Assembly (NCBI GenBank): GCA_035547755.1
Contig: DASZUG010000014.1
Span: 1-64,000, forward strand
Direction: 5' to 3'
Source of the DNA: Mesorhizobium_L sp035547755
Lineage (GTDB): Bacteria > Pseudomonadota > Alphaproteobacteria > Rhizobiales > Rhizobiaceae
DNA: 64,000 bases
The notes below the pieces were generated by a model. The model did not search any database and was not told the DNA's origin. It saw only the letters and a program-made list of their open reading frames with translations. Position numbers and translations under genes: made by a program. How positions within the stretch are numbered: the stretch's first letter is position 1; each line of letters opens with the position of its first letter. Of the stretch, positions 38,850 through 47,288 are shown in pieces.

Positions 38850-39179
38850 ATGGAAATCAGCGAAAGCCGTCGCGGAACCATTCTGGTTGTTTCGCCAAGC
38901 GGCCGGATGGACAGCACCACGTCGCCGCAATTCGACCGGTTCATGAGCGCTGTTATCGATCGCGGCGATGTCAACATCGTCATCGACCTGTCGGCGCTTG
39001 AATATATTAGCAGCACGGGGCTCTCCGTCTTTCTCTCTTCGGCCAAGAAAATCCGGCGCGGCGATGGGCGCCTTGCGTTGAGCGGACTGAACAGCCGCAT
39101 CAGGCTTGCCTTCGAGATGAGTGGCTTTCTGCGCCTGTTCTCGGTCTATCCCAGCGTCGAAGCCGCCATAGCAGGCTAA
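38850..39179 (+). CDS. STAS-domain anti-sigma-factor antagonist (SpoIIAA-like)
   Basis: A 109-residue single STAS domain. The strand IVIDLSALEYISSTGLSVFL contains the conserved phospho-acceptor Ser in the SSTGLS turn, and the rest follows the SpoIIAA pattern (GRMDSTTSPQF, then LSGLNSRIRLAFEMSGFLRLF). It should be phosphorylated by an RsbW-type kinase and dephosphorylated by a SpoIIE-type PP2C. The divergent HATPase fusion (38783) is the obvious kinase partner, and the PP2C proteins of the T6SS arms are candidate phosphatases. GAGG precedes the ATG. About 260 bases without a gene follow. Confidence 0.92.
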   Translation: MEISESRRGTILVVSPSGRMDSTTSPQFDRFMSAVIDRGDVNIVIDLSALEYISSTGLSVFLSSAKKIRRGDGRLALSGLNSRIRLAFEMSGFLRLFSVYPSVEAAIAG

Positions 39180-39442
39180 ACCGGCAAGGGGCGCGGCCAC
39201 CGGCCGATCAGAACCCCAATCCTGGGCAAGGATGTTTTGCCCTTCGATAGAACTCGTTTGCTCTTCGCCGTCGAAGCCCTTATTCTTCGGGGTGCTTTCA
39301 GGCTACTCTCACGAGCGCCAGGGCGGAAGATTTGCCGGCAGGCAACGTGAGCCGGAACGAGGGGTGGGGATGATCCTTTCGGCAGACAGATTTGTCGTCG
39401 GTATTTGCCGGCGTCGGATTTCTCACAAAGCGTTTTGACGAG

Positions 39443-40855
39443 ATGATATCCGTCGCTTCAAGGCGTGGTTCCGCATATGCGGCCTGTTCTCGCGCGATTG
39501 CCGGTTTTGTTTTCTGCGGAGCGCTGCTGCTTGCGGGAGCGGTGGCGGCGCAACCTGTCGGAACGGCCGCCAATGTTCCTCCACAACCAGGCAATGCCGG
39601 TCTCACCGCGCTCAACGCCGAGCGCGCCATGCTTTTCCAGCAGATGATGAGGGATCCTGCAAATCTCGACCTCGCTTTCAAATATGCCGAGCTTTCGTCG
39701 CGTGCGGGGGATCTCGAGGCTGCGATCTCGACATTGGAGCGCATGCTCATTTTCGCGCCGAACGTGGCGCGTCTGAAACTGGAGCTTGGGGTTCTTTATT
39801 TCCGGCTGGGCTCCTACAAGCTTGCCCGGAGCTATTTCGACAGCGCGCTGCAGATGGCCGATGTGCCCCAGGCGGTAAAGGCAAAGATCGATCTCTATCG
39901 CGCGGCGATCGAAAAGAAGACCGAAACTAGGTCGTTCAGTGGAAGCATAACATTCGGCAGCCGCTATCAGACGAACGCAAATGCCGGTCCGCAAAACGAC
40001 ATCGTCAATCTGAACGGGCTCGATTACATCCTCAACAAAGGCGCGCTTGCCGATCCCGATACCAATGGATTCGTCGCGGCCCGATTCCACTACAGGCAAT
40101 TGCTTCCGACGCAGGGCGACGCCTTCGACGTCGACCTTCTGACCTATGGGGCGCTCTACGCGAACCATCACGAGGATAATACGGGCCTGGCAGAATTGAC
40201 CTTCGGACCCGACTTCAGTCTCGGCCGTTTCGGCATTTCCGGTGCCGATCTCGCCCTCTACGGCATTCTGGGCGGCGTGATCCTGGACGGTCGGACCTAT
40301 CGCCAGTCGGCTGGCGCCGGTTTGAGGCTCAGCAGGCTTTTTGACGCCCAGGATCGGGGGACGTTCCAATTCGAATACCGCTTTCGCGACTTCAGCAATT
40401 CCGCCTTGCGACCGACGGCGGCCGATCGCACCGGTGATCGTTTCGATCTGTCCGGCGTGCTCCAACATGCTTTCACCAACCACTTTGCTGTTTTTGGCGC
40501 CGTGGATGCCGTTCGTCGCACCGCAAGGCAGGGTTTTGACAGTAGTTGGGAGATAGGAGCTTCCGCGGGCTTGAGCTACAGTTTCGATCCGCTTGTTCCT
40601 ACCCTGGCCGGCCGGTGGACGGCGACCATTTCGGCGGGAGCGCTGCAGCGTAATTTCGATACGGCCGATCCTGGTATAAACGCGGCCGTTGCCGAGAGGG
40701 ATCACGAGGCGTTCGTCCGCGCCGGCCTGACCGTTCCTCTCGCGGCGGACTGGTCCGTCGAGACCGTCGTCGACTACCGCAACGTCTCTTCAAACTACGA
40801 TATCGACGCCTATCACGACACGAGCGTTTCGCTCGGTATCACGAAGAGGTTCTGA
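39443..40855 (+). CDS. Outer-membrane TPR/beta-barrel protein, type XI (Slam)-like translocon candidate
   Basis: A 470-residue exported protein. The signal peptide (hydrophobic core AGFVFCGALLLAGAVAAQ) precedes a TPR-like periplasmic part (about 75-165; LDLAFKYAELSSRAGDLEAAI, shown in part, and YFRLGSYKLARSYFDSAL). From about 175 the sequence alternates as a transmembrane beta-barrel and ends TKRF with a terminal Phe, the outer-membrane signature. TPR plus a barrel of this size is the architecture of Slam / DUF560 type XI translocons. ATG 39443 is chosen because the signal peptide follows directly. Two bases separate it from the secreted FecR-domain protein, its likely substrate. The secretion role is inference. 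Confidence 0.72.
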   Translation: MISVASRRGSAYAACSRAIAGFVFCGALLLAGAVAAQPVGTAANVPPQPGNAGLTALNAERAMLFQQMMRDPANLDLAFKYAELSSRAGDLEAAISTLERMLIFAPNVARLKLELGVLYFRLGSYKLARSYFDSALQMADVPQAVKAKIDLYRAAIEKKTETRSFSGSITFGSRYQTNANAGPQNDIVNLNGLDYILNKGALADPDTNGFVAARFHYRQLLPTQGDAFDVDLLTYGALYANHHEDNTGLAELTFGPDFSLGRFGISGADLALYGILGGVILDGRTYRQSAGAGLRLSRLFDAQDRGTFQFEYRFRDFSNSALRPTAADRTGDRFDLSGVLQHAFTNHFAVFGAVDAVRRTARQGFDSSWEIGASAGLSYSFDPLVPTLAGRWTATISAGALQRNFDTADPGINAAVAERDHEAFVRAGLTVPLAADWSVETVVDYRNVSSNYDIDAYHDTSVSLGITKRF

Positions 40856-40857
40856 TC

Positions 40858-43665
40858 ATGCGTCTTCGGCTCTTGCTTGCTTTGGCGGTCGGCAGTCTCC
40901 CGTTGGCAGCGTATCCGAGTCACGCACAGACGGTGGGCGTGACGACCGCGGTCAACCAATCCGCCACCGGCACGGCGCCGCGCGCGGCGATCCGCACGAT
41001 CACGATCGGGGAGAAGATCTTCCACAATGAGAAAATCGAGACGAACGCAAGCGGCCTTCTGCAGGTGCTGCTCGCCGATGGCACGACCTTCACGGTCGGT
41101 CCGGATTCGCAATTGACGATCGATTCCTTCGTCTATGATCCGAAAAAGGGAACCGCCGAGATTACCGCCTCGCTCGGGAAGGGCCTTTTCCGCTTCATAG
41201 GCGGCAGAACATCGAAGACGCCGGATGGTGTCCGGCTCAACACTCCTGTCGGGACGGTCGGCATCCGCGGCGCCATCGCGGACCTGTTCTTCAGCCGGCA
41301 GCCGGACATCCCGTCGCATATCGATCTTCTCTACGGTGAACAGATCGTGTTGACAGGCCGCGGGCAGCCGACGACGCGCCTCTACACCACAGGCTATTCG
41401 ATCGTGATCGGCAGCAACGGCAGACCCCATGTCCAGCGAACGCTGCAGGCGTGGCTGACCTCGTTCGAAAATCTCATCCGCGGGCAAAGCGGTCAGCACG
41501 GCGGCGCGCCCCTGCAACCGACCGATATGATGGTGGTGGCGAGCGACATTCACAGATCGAATTCGGATTTGGGGCCGCTTCTGGGCGCGATCCCGATACC
41601 AACGCCTCGGCCGCAATCGCCGGATCAAGCGGTCCTGCAGGAGGCCAACAAGGATATGAAACGGTCCGAACTGCCGAGCCAGAATAACGGCAACACCGGA
41701 GGCGGCAACACCGGAGGCGGCGACACGGGGAACGGCAACACCGGAGGCGGCAACACCGGCGGAGGACAACCTCAATACAGCACCGTTCCCCTGCGTGTGC
41801 TGCTGTCCTCCGCTTCGACGCCTGGCGAAGGAATTGTCGGGGGCAGCGCCGATACGGATCAGACGACGGCGCTGAAGGTCGCCTCGGGCAGCAGCGAAGG
41901 CGCCGGAACGCTTGTCCAAGGCTCCATAAGCTTGCCTGTCTTCAACGACGCCACCTTCACTGCGCATGCGGTTTCGGGTGTTTCGTCTCCTTTCGGGCCC
42001 CTTTCCGGTACCGTCTACGGCGGTCCGGACGGGTTTGCGGCCTATCTCCTGACCTATGGCACAGATCCCATTTCTCCATTCTACGCGATAACGGGAACCC
42101 CGACCGACGTCGCTTCTGTCTTTTCCGGCACGGGCGTCGTGCACTACGCGCTTACGCCCGATCCACTTCAGGGGATCGCCGTGCCGTTCATGATGAACAA
42201 TCCGGATTTCGATTTCTCGTCGGCCTCGAATTCGGACCTGCTGGTGGCCGAGAGCGCGACCCCCGCGGACGGCAGCGTGAGGGCCATGCAGACATGGCTG
42301 GCGATCACCGGCACCGGCACTGACCAGAAAAGCGCGATCGGCGTCAATGTCGGCGCCCTCGGTGGTGACGGCAATTTCCTCATGGACCGCCGGGGCAGCT
42401 ACAGGGGCGCATCGGACGGCGTGTCATCGGAGCTGTTCGGCTCGGCTGCTTCGCTCGCCGGACCGTCGGGGCAATCGGTTTTCGGCGGCAATGGTCAGAA
42501 TTTTGTCCTGAGCGCCGGCCTTTCCCCAGGCGGTGCGTTTTATGATGCCGCTGCCGATGGTTTTGCATCGGGAGCGCCTTTCTCGACCGTCCACGTCGCC
42601 AATCGCGGTTCGAGCGATCCCGATGTGGCGCGGACCCTTTCCGGCGCCTATGACGGATTTGCCGCCGGCGCCCTTGAAGGCGCAGTGAAGTTCGGCGGCG
42701 AAGTGGATTCGATAGGAAGCTTCGTGCCGAACACGCTGCTCTACAGCAATTTCGGCGACGTAAAGTTCAGTTTCGATCCGCAGAGCAGAAGCGTTGGCGG
42801 ATCGATTCAGGTAAACAGCTATTTCGAGGAAAACGTCGCGCTCGCCGTGGGCTTTGGCAACGGCATGGAGTCAAACGGCCAGAACGGACAGTCTGCCTAT
42901 ATCAATGACAATGCTTTCGCGGCAACTGCAAATCCCAATCCCTCCGCCACGTCCGTCAACATACCCGAAATCGCCTCGGGTACGGAAGCGGCCGGACAGC
43001 AGCCGGGCACCTATGTCGTCTCCTCGGGCTCGATATCCGGCCTGTCCAATATGGCGTTCATGCAAAATGTCGACAGCAGCCATCTCTGCAGCGATTGCGA
43101 CTTCATGAAGTGGGGATGGTGGGGAACACAGGCTCAGATATCCTCCACGTCCCCGTCGTCCGGCAATCAGGCGCGCCTGGCCGTTCATCTCGGAACCTGG
43201 GTCTTCGGTGACGTGGCGAATGCCAGCCAGTTCGCGCCGCTGGCTTCGACAGCCGCGACCTATGCCGGCCTCGCCGTGGGAAATGTCACCAACGTCACCT
43301 CGGACGAGACGAAGGCCTCCTATGTCGCCGCTGGAAAGATGGACATGACCTATTATTTCGGGCGCGGTTCGGGCAGTTTCAGTGTGTCGAATTTCGATGG
43401 CCATGATTTCTCCGGCACGATGGCCGGCGCAACGAGCGGCAGCCAGGCGACTTTTCAGGGGGCGGTCTCCGGTGATCCGAATTCCGTCGCCGGACAGGTA
43501 AAGGGCGCCTTCGTCAACAATGGTGCCGATATCGCAGCGGGCGTCATTGGCGATTTCAATGTCCAGGAGGCTTCGGGCAACTGGGCCGCGAGCGGTGTTT
43601 TCCTCGGCAGCCGGACCGGTTCAAGAACGGTACCGACAGGTTCAAGAACAGGATCAACCGACTGA
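40858..43665 (+). CDS. Secreted FecR-domain protein with TbpB-like C-terminal barrel
   Basis: A 935-residue exported protein. A Sec signal peptide (LLLALAVGSLPLAAYPSHAQ) without lipobox precedes a FecR domain (about 25-180; ITIGEKIFHNEKIETNASG, then LNTPVGTVGIRGAIAD). Short NTGGG/DTGNG repeats occupy about 278-303. The long remainder is Gly/Ser-rich beta. Near the C-terminus, FMKWGWWGTQ, HLGTWVFGD, NFDGHDFSG and GNWAASGVFLGSR resemble the barrel lobe of transferrin-binding-protein-like Slam substrates. It follows the TPR/barrel gene by two bases, which fits a translocon-substrate pair. A CHASE2 cyclase lies downstream. The tail has a short SRTGS repeat. Confidence 0.75.
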   Translation: MRLRLLLALAVGSLPLAAYPSHAQTVGVTTAVNQSATGTAPRAAIRTITIGEKIFHNEKIETNASGLLQVLLADGTTFTVGPDSQLTIDSFVYDPKKGTAEITASLGKGLFRFIGGRTSKTPDGVRLNTPVGTVGIRGAIADLFFSRQPDIPSHIDLLYGEQIVLTGRGQPTTRLYTTGYSIVIGSNGRPHVQRTLQAWLTSFENLIRGQSGQHGGAPLQPTDMMVVASDIHRSNSDLGPLLGAIPIPTPRPQSPDQAVLQEANKDMKRSELPSQNNGNTGGGNTGGGDTGNGNTGGGNTGGGQPQYSTVPLRVLLSSASTPGEGIVGGSADTDQTTALKVASGSSEGAGTLVQGSISLPVFNDATFTAHAVSGVSSPFGPLSGTVYGGPDGFAAYLLTYGTDPISPFYAITGTPTDVASVFSGTGVVHYALTPDPLQGIAVPFMMNNPDFDFSSASNSDLLVAESATPADGSVRAMQTWLAITGTGTDQKSAIGVNVGALGGDGNFLMDRRGSYRGASDGVSSELFGSAASLAGPSGQSVFGGNGQNFVLSAGLSPGGAFYDAAADGFASGAPFSTVHVANRGSSDPDVARTLSGAYDGFAAGALEGAVKFGGEVDSIGSFVPNTLLYSNFGDVKFSFDPQSRSVGGSIQVNSYFEENVALAVGFGNGMESNGQNGQSAYINDNAFAATANPNPSATSVNIPEIASGTEAAGQQPGTYVVSSGSISGLSNMAFMQNVDSSHLCSDCDFMKWGWWGTQAQISSTSPSSGNQARLAVHLGTWVFGDVANASQFAPLASTAATYAGLAVGNVTNVTSDETKASYVAAGKMDMTYYFGRGSGSFSVSNFDGHDFSGTMAGATSGSQATFQGAVSGDPNSVAGQVKGAFVNNGADIAAGVIGDFNVQEASGNWAASGVFLGSRTGSRTVPTGSRTGSTD

Positions 43666-43736
43666 TCGGCCGAGGCTGAAAGTACGCGAGGACGACGGCC
43701 TGTGATGACGGATCGGTTGATCGTCTGGAGTGGTCC

Positions 43737-45965
43737 GTGTTGAAAGGACGGATGCGAGGCTCGGCGTTTCCGGCGGAGTGGCGCCACGGCCTGATCGTCT
43801 GGGGCGTGGGCCTCGGCGTCCTGGTCATCGTTATTGCCGGGATCGCCGCTCTTCCCGGCGCCTTCGGTCATCTCAGCAATCTCGTCTTCGACGGTTACCA
43901 GCGCTTGAAGCCGCGCAAGGAAGCCGGTGCGCCTGTCGTCGTCGTCGACATAGACGAGGCTTCGCTCAGGAAAATCGGCCAATGGCCATGGCCTCGTACG
44001 ACACTTGCCGCGCTCGTCGATCGCCTTGGTTCTCTTGGCGCCGCCGATATTGCTTTTGATATGGTGTTCCCCGAACCCGACCGGACATCGCCTTCGCGCG
44101 TGATCGCCGCACTCCGGAAAGAAGGTGCGACAATCGATCTGCCCCCCGGGGCGGCGGAACCGGACAATGATGCGGCGCTGGCGAGGGCTTTTGCCAAGAA
44201 CCACGTGGTGGCGGGCATTGCAATCAGCAACGAAACGGCCAACCCGCTGCCCTTGCCCAAGGCCGGCTTCGCCTTTGGCGGGCAGGATCCGAAGAGTTAT
44301 CTTCCCCATTTCAGGGGCGGCGTCGCGAATCTGCCGGAACTCACCCACGCGGCATCGGGAATGGGATTCTTCTCTTTTCCGGCGAAGGGGGACGGCGTCG
44401 TGCGCTCCCTGCCTCTGATCGCGATTGCCGGCGGTCGCCTCTATCCGGCGCTCTCGATCGAGGCGCTCAGGGTAGCCCAGCAGGCGGGGAGCTACATTAT
44501 CCGGAGCACCGGGGCCAGCGGCGAGATCAATTCGGGCCAGGCGGCGATGACGGCGCTCAAAGATGGCGCATTCGCGATGCCGACGGGCCCGGATAGCCAG
44601 TTCCGCATCTACTATTCCGGTCTGCCCCAGATGAAGACCATCCCGGCCGCCGATATCCTCGATGCCGGCAAGTCGGCGGCGCTGAGTCAGGAAATCGCCG
44701 GCCATATCGTTCTGGTCGGGACCAGCGCGGTCGGCCTGCGGGACCTCGTCGCCACACCGTTCCGCGAAGCCATGCCGGGCGTGCGCGTGCATGCGGAGAT
44801 CCTCGACCAGATCATGGGACAAAGTTTCCTCGCGCGACCGGACTGGGTGAGAGGCGCGGAAATCGCGCTGGCCGCTTTTCTCGGGCTTCTGCTTCTTCTC
44901 GTCGAATGGCGCTTCGGCGCCTTGGTGACGACATTGACGGCCATCGCTTGCGTCGCTGTCGCGGTGGCTCTGTCATGGATCGCGTTCAGCCGCTGGCGGC
45001 TTCTGGTCGACCCCATCCTGCCCGCTGCCGCGGTCGGCTTCGCCTTCGCCGCCACCATGCCGGTGCTGCTTCTCCTTTCCAACCGGGAAAGACGCTTTAT
45101 CCATTCCGCCTTTGGTCGATATCTGTCGCCGGCGCTTGTCGAGCGCCTGGCGGGCAATCCTTCCGAGTTGCGTCTCGGAGGCGAGAGCCGTGAACTCACA
45201 ATCCTTTTTTCCGATATTCGCGGGTTCACGACTTTATCGGAGAATCTTGATCCGGATGCCTTGACGAAACTGCTGAACGATTTTCTCACGCCGGCGACGG
45301 ACGTCCTCCTCAATGCCGACGCCACGATCGACAAATATATCGGCGACGCGATCATGGCGTTCTGGAACGCGCCTCTCGACATTCCGGACCATCGCAGAAA
45401 GGCCTGTCTTGCCGCGCTCGACATGCGGCAGGCGCTTCGCGCTCTCAATCGGGAGCGCGGCCTGGAGTTGAAGATGGGCATAGGGCTTAATTCGGGTTTC
45501 TGCTGCGTCGGCAATCTCGGCTCGATGCAGCGCTTCAGCTATTCGGCAATCGGCGACAGCGTCAATCTGGCATCCCGGATCGAAGGACTTACGAAGCAAT
45601 ATGGCGTCGACATTCTCGTAACCGAGAACAGCCGCGACGGCGCCCCTGACCTGGCCTTCGTCGAAGTCGATCTGGTTCGGGTGATAGGGCGCGAGCAACC
45701 AATCAAGGTGTTCGCGCTTGTTGGCGGCCCGGACCATGCCAGGAGCGAGGCCTTTTGCTCCTACAGGAAGTTGCATGAGCGTTTTCTGGAAGCCTATCGC
45801 CGCGTCGATCTGGACGGGGCCCGCAAGGCACTGGACCATGTTGCGGCAACGGCACCGGAAGAGATGGCGGCGATCTATGCCATCTATGCCGATCGCCTGC
45901 AGGCCATGATGAAGGAACCCCCGGCTTTCGGATGGGACGGCGTATTCGTGGCGGAGAGGAAATGA
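43737..45965 (+). CDS. CHASE2-domain class III adenylate cyclase
   Basis: A 742-residue membrane protein. One N-terminal membrane helix (about 18-42) leads to a periplasmic CHASE2 sensor domain (about 45-370; VVVVDIDEASLRKIGQWPWP is diagnostic). Three membrane helices lie at about 375-450. The cytoplasmic class III cyclase domain has both metal aspartates (FSDIRGFT near 491, DKYIGDAIMAFW near 532) and the transition-state Asn/Arg pair in NLASRIE near 610. The Lys in DKYIGD points to ATP rather than GTP. GTG 43737 has GGAG six bases upstream. It probably makes cAMP in response to an envelope signal, and may serve the neighbouring FecR/secretion pair or cNMP-binding proteins such as that at 4380. 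Confidence 0.93.
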   Translation: MLKGRMRGSAFPAEWRHGLIVWGVGLGVLVIVIAGIAALPGAFGHLSNLVFDGYQRLKPRKEAGAPVVVVDIDEASLRKIGQWPWPRTTLAALVDRLGSLGAADIAFDMVFPEPDRTSPSRVIAALRKEGATIDLPPGAAEPDNDAALARAFAKNHVVAGIAISNETANPLPLPKAGFAFGGQDPKSYLPHFRGGVANLPELTHAASGMGFFSFPAKGDGVVRSLPLIAIAGGRLYPALSIEALRVAQQAGSYIIRSTGASGEINSGQAAMTALKDGAFAMPTGPDSQFRIYYSGLPQMKTIPAADILDAGKSAALSQEIAGHIVLVGTSAVGLRDLVATPFREAMPGVRVHAEILDQIMGQSFLARPDWVRGAEIALAAFLGLLLLLVEWRFGALVTTLTAIACVAVAVALSWIAFSRWRLLVDPILPAAAVGFAFAATMPVLLLLSNRERRFIHSAFGRYLSPALVERLAGNPSELRLGGESRELTILFSDIRGFTTLSENLDPDALTKLLNDFLTPATDVLLNADATIDKYIGDAIMAFWNAPLDIPDHRRKACLAALDMRQALRALNRERGLELKMGIGLNSGFCCVGNLGSMQRFSYSAIGDSVNLASRIEGLTKQYGVDILVTENSRDGAPDLAFVEVDLVRVIGREQPIKVFALVGGPDHARSEAFCSYRKLHERFLEAYRRVDLDGARKALDHVAATAPEEMAAIYAIYADRLQAMMKEPPAFGWDGVFVAERK

Positions 45966-46029
45966 GAGCTTGCATTGCGCAGCATGTGCGACGGGTTCAG
46001 TCGCATCATGAAGGCCTTAGGGGGCGAAT

Positions 46030-46398
46030 GTGACCAATTCTACCGCGCTCCTGCTCATTCTGCTGCAGGTGAAACACTTTATCTTCGATTTCGTTTTCCA
46101 GACGCCCTACCAATTGAAGAACAAGGGTATTTACGGACACCCTGGAGGTATCCTGCATTCCGGACTGCACGTCGCGGGAACGGGAGTCATCCTCGTCGCG
46201 CTGGGAGTCACGCCCACGCTGATCGCCGCGATTCTTGTCGGAGAATTCCTGGTTCACTATCACATCGACTGGGGCAAGGAGCAGATCACGCGCAGGACCG
46301 GGGTGACCAGAGGCGCAGCTTTCTGGCGGATGATCGGCCTGGATCAACTCCTGCATCAATTCACCTATATAGCGATCGCCTTTGCCCTGAGCGCCTGA
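46030..46398 (+). CDS. DUF3307 family small membrane protein
   Basis: A 122-residue integral membrane protein. It shows the DUF3307 pattern: VKHFIFDFVFQTPYQLKNKG, then HPGGILHSGLHVAGT, then LVHYHIDWGKEQI and a final hydrophobic helix with LDQLLHQFTYI. Several histidines lie at helix ends. Function is unknown. GTG 46030 follows an AGGGGG site. It sits 64 bases behind the cyclase on the same strand and may be part of that operon. The region after it is distinctly AT-rich. Confidence 0.87.
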   Translation: MTNSTALLLILLQVKHFIFDFVFQTPYQLKNKGIYGHPGGILHSGLHVAGTGVILVALGVTPTLIAAILVGEFLVHYHIDWGKEQITRRTGVTRGAAFWRMIGLDQLLHQFTYIAIAFALSA

Positions 46399-46766
46399 CC
46401 GCAAGACTCCGAAAGGATTGGAAGTTTTTAATATAGTTTTGGATTGTTTAATGATATTTTCTTATTAATGTCCAAATATACAGTCGCTATCCTGTATTTC
46501 ATATAGTGCTGGAGAAATCCGGAAAACAACGGTTTCCTGCCGCGGTCTTAAGGGTTATATATTTTAGCGGGTGCGTGCAGTTCATATTCAGGGTTGTATG
46601 AATCGCACCGCATGGCGCGGCGACCATGTAACGCTTCGGCATGCAGGCGAGCAGGGGCGGTTTCAAATCCTTGCAATTTGGCGCCGATACCCTTCTATCC
46701 GGATGGATACCGGCGATTCTCCCGTTGATCGCCGGCGTGGAAGAGGTTCACGGGGCGGGATCGGGA
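46399..46766 (+). promoter_or_regulatory. AT-rich leader before the slr1658/SiaA-type operon
   Basis: Roughly 46420-46580 is much more AT-rich than its surroundings (GGAAGTTTTTAATATAGTTT and later GGGTTATATATTTTAGCG). No gene fits here. It separates DUF3307 from the five-gene phospho-switch operon and probably carries its promoter. I cannot pick single -35 and -10 boxes with confidence. An open frame reaches from 46641 into the first gene but its first 42 codons look non-coding and lack a ribosome site. Confidence 0.4.
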
Positions 46767-47288
46767 ATGGCGGCGATGCAACAGGGGGAAGCGAGCCTTT
46801 CGGATTTCAAATCCCTTATTGAAATCGACCTGAATTCCGGCGTCTTCGGCTCGAATTGGGCCCATTGCGACCAGATCTCCACCTACGTCGCGCGGATGGT
46901 CAGCCATAACCGGAGCGATTCGCTGCTTTACGCCAATCTCTTGTCATCGGCTTTGAACGAGCTGCTGGAGACTGTTTTCCGCATGCACCGCCGTGACGGG
47001 TCCTTCCTGTGCGCAGTGAAGCGCAGAGGGCCTGTCGATCGTGTCGAAATCACCGTTTCCTGCCAGGCCGAGCACCTGGCGTTTTACCGTGGCGTCATGA
47101 ACGTCCTTGAAGGTCCCGACGTGGCGAAACGATATCGCGAGACGCTGGTTGCCGCCGCCGCTCCGGGCCCACAAGTCGGCCTTCTCGAACTTGCGGTGGA
47201 TTACGCCGCGAAACTGTCCGTCGACGAGATCGGAGACGGCTTCCTGCGCCTGACCGCCGATCTGGCTTTGGAGGAGCAGACGATTTGA
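46767..47288 (+). CDS. Degenerate slr1658/SiaB-like HATPase-fold regulator
   Basis: About 173 residues. It aligns by eye with the second regulator of this operon (50832): NWAHCDQISTYVARMV corresponds to NWRHCGTTSDFLGEFF, and ALNELLETVFRMHRR corresponds to YLVNELLENALKFRA. The N-box Asn that co-ordinates Mg-ATP in that motif is lost here (ELLET instead of ELLEN) and the Gly-rich ATP lid is not visible, so I read it as a non-catalytic paralogue. ATG 46767 is chosen since the similar region starts there; an upstream ATG at 46641 has no ribosome site. The stop overlaps the next start. Confidence 0.65.
   Translation: MAAMQQGEASLSDFKSLIEIDLNSGVFGSNWAHCDQISTYVARMVSHNRSDSLLYANLLSSALNELLETVFRMHRRDGSFLCAVKRRGPVDRVEITVSCQAEHLAFYRGVMNVLEGPDVAKRYRETLVAAAAPGPQVGLLELAVDYAAKLSVDEIGDGFLRLTADLALEEQTI

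Noticed and set aside
41690..41770. Short tandem NTGGG-coding repeats considered as a CRISPR-like or VNTR array
   Set aside because: They are in-frame glycine-rich linker codons inside the FecR-domain gene with no spacer structure.
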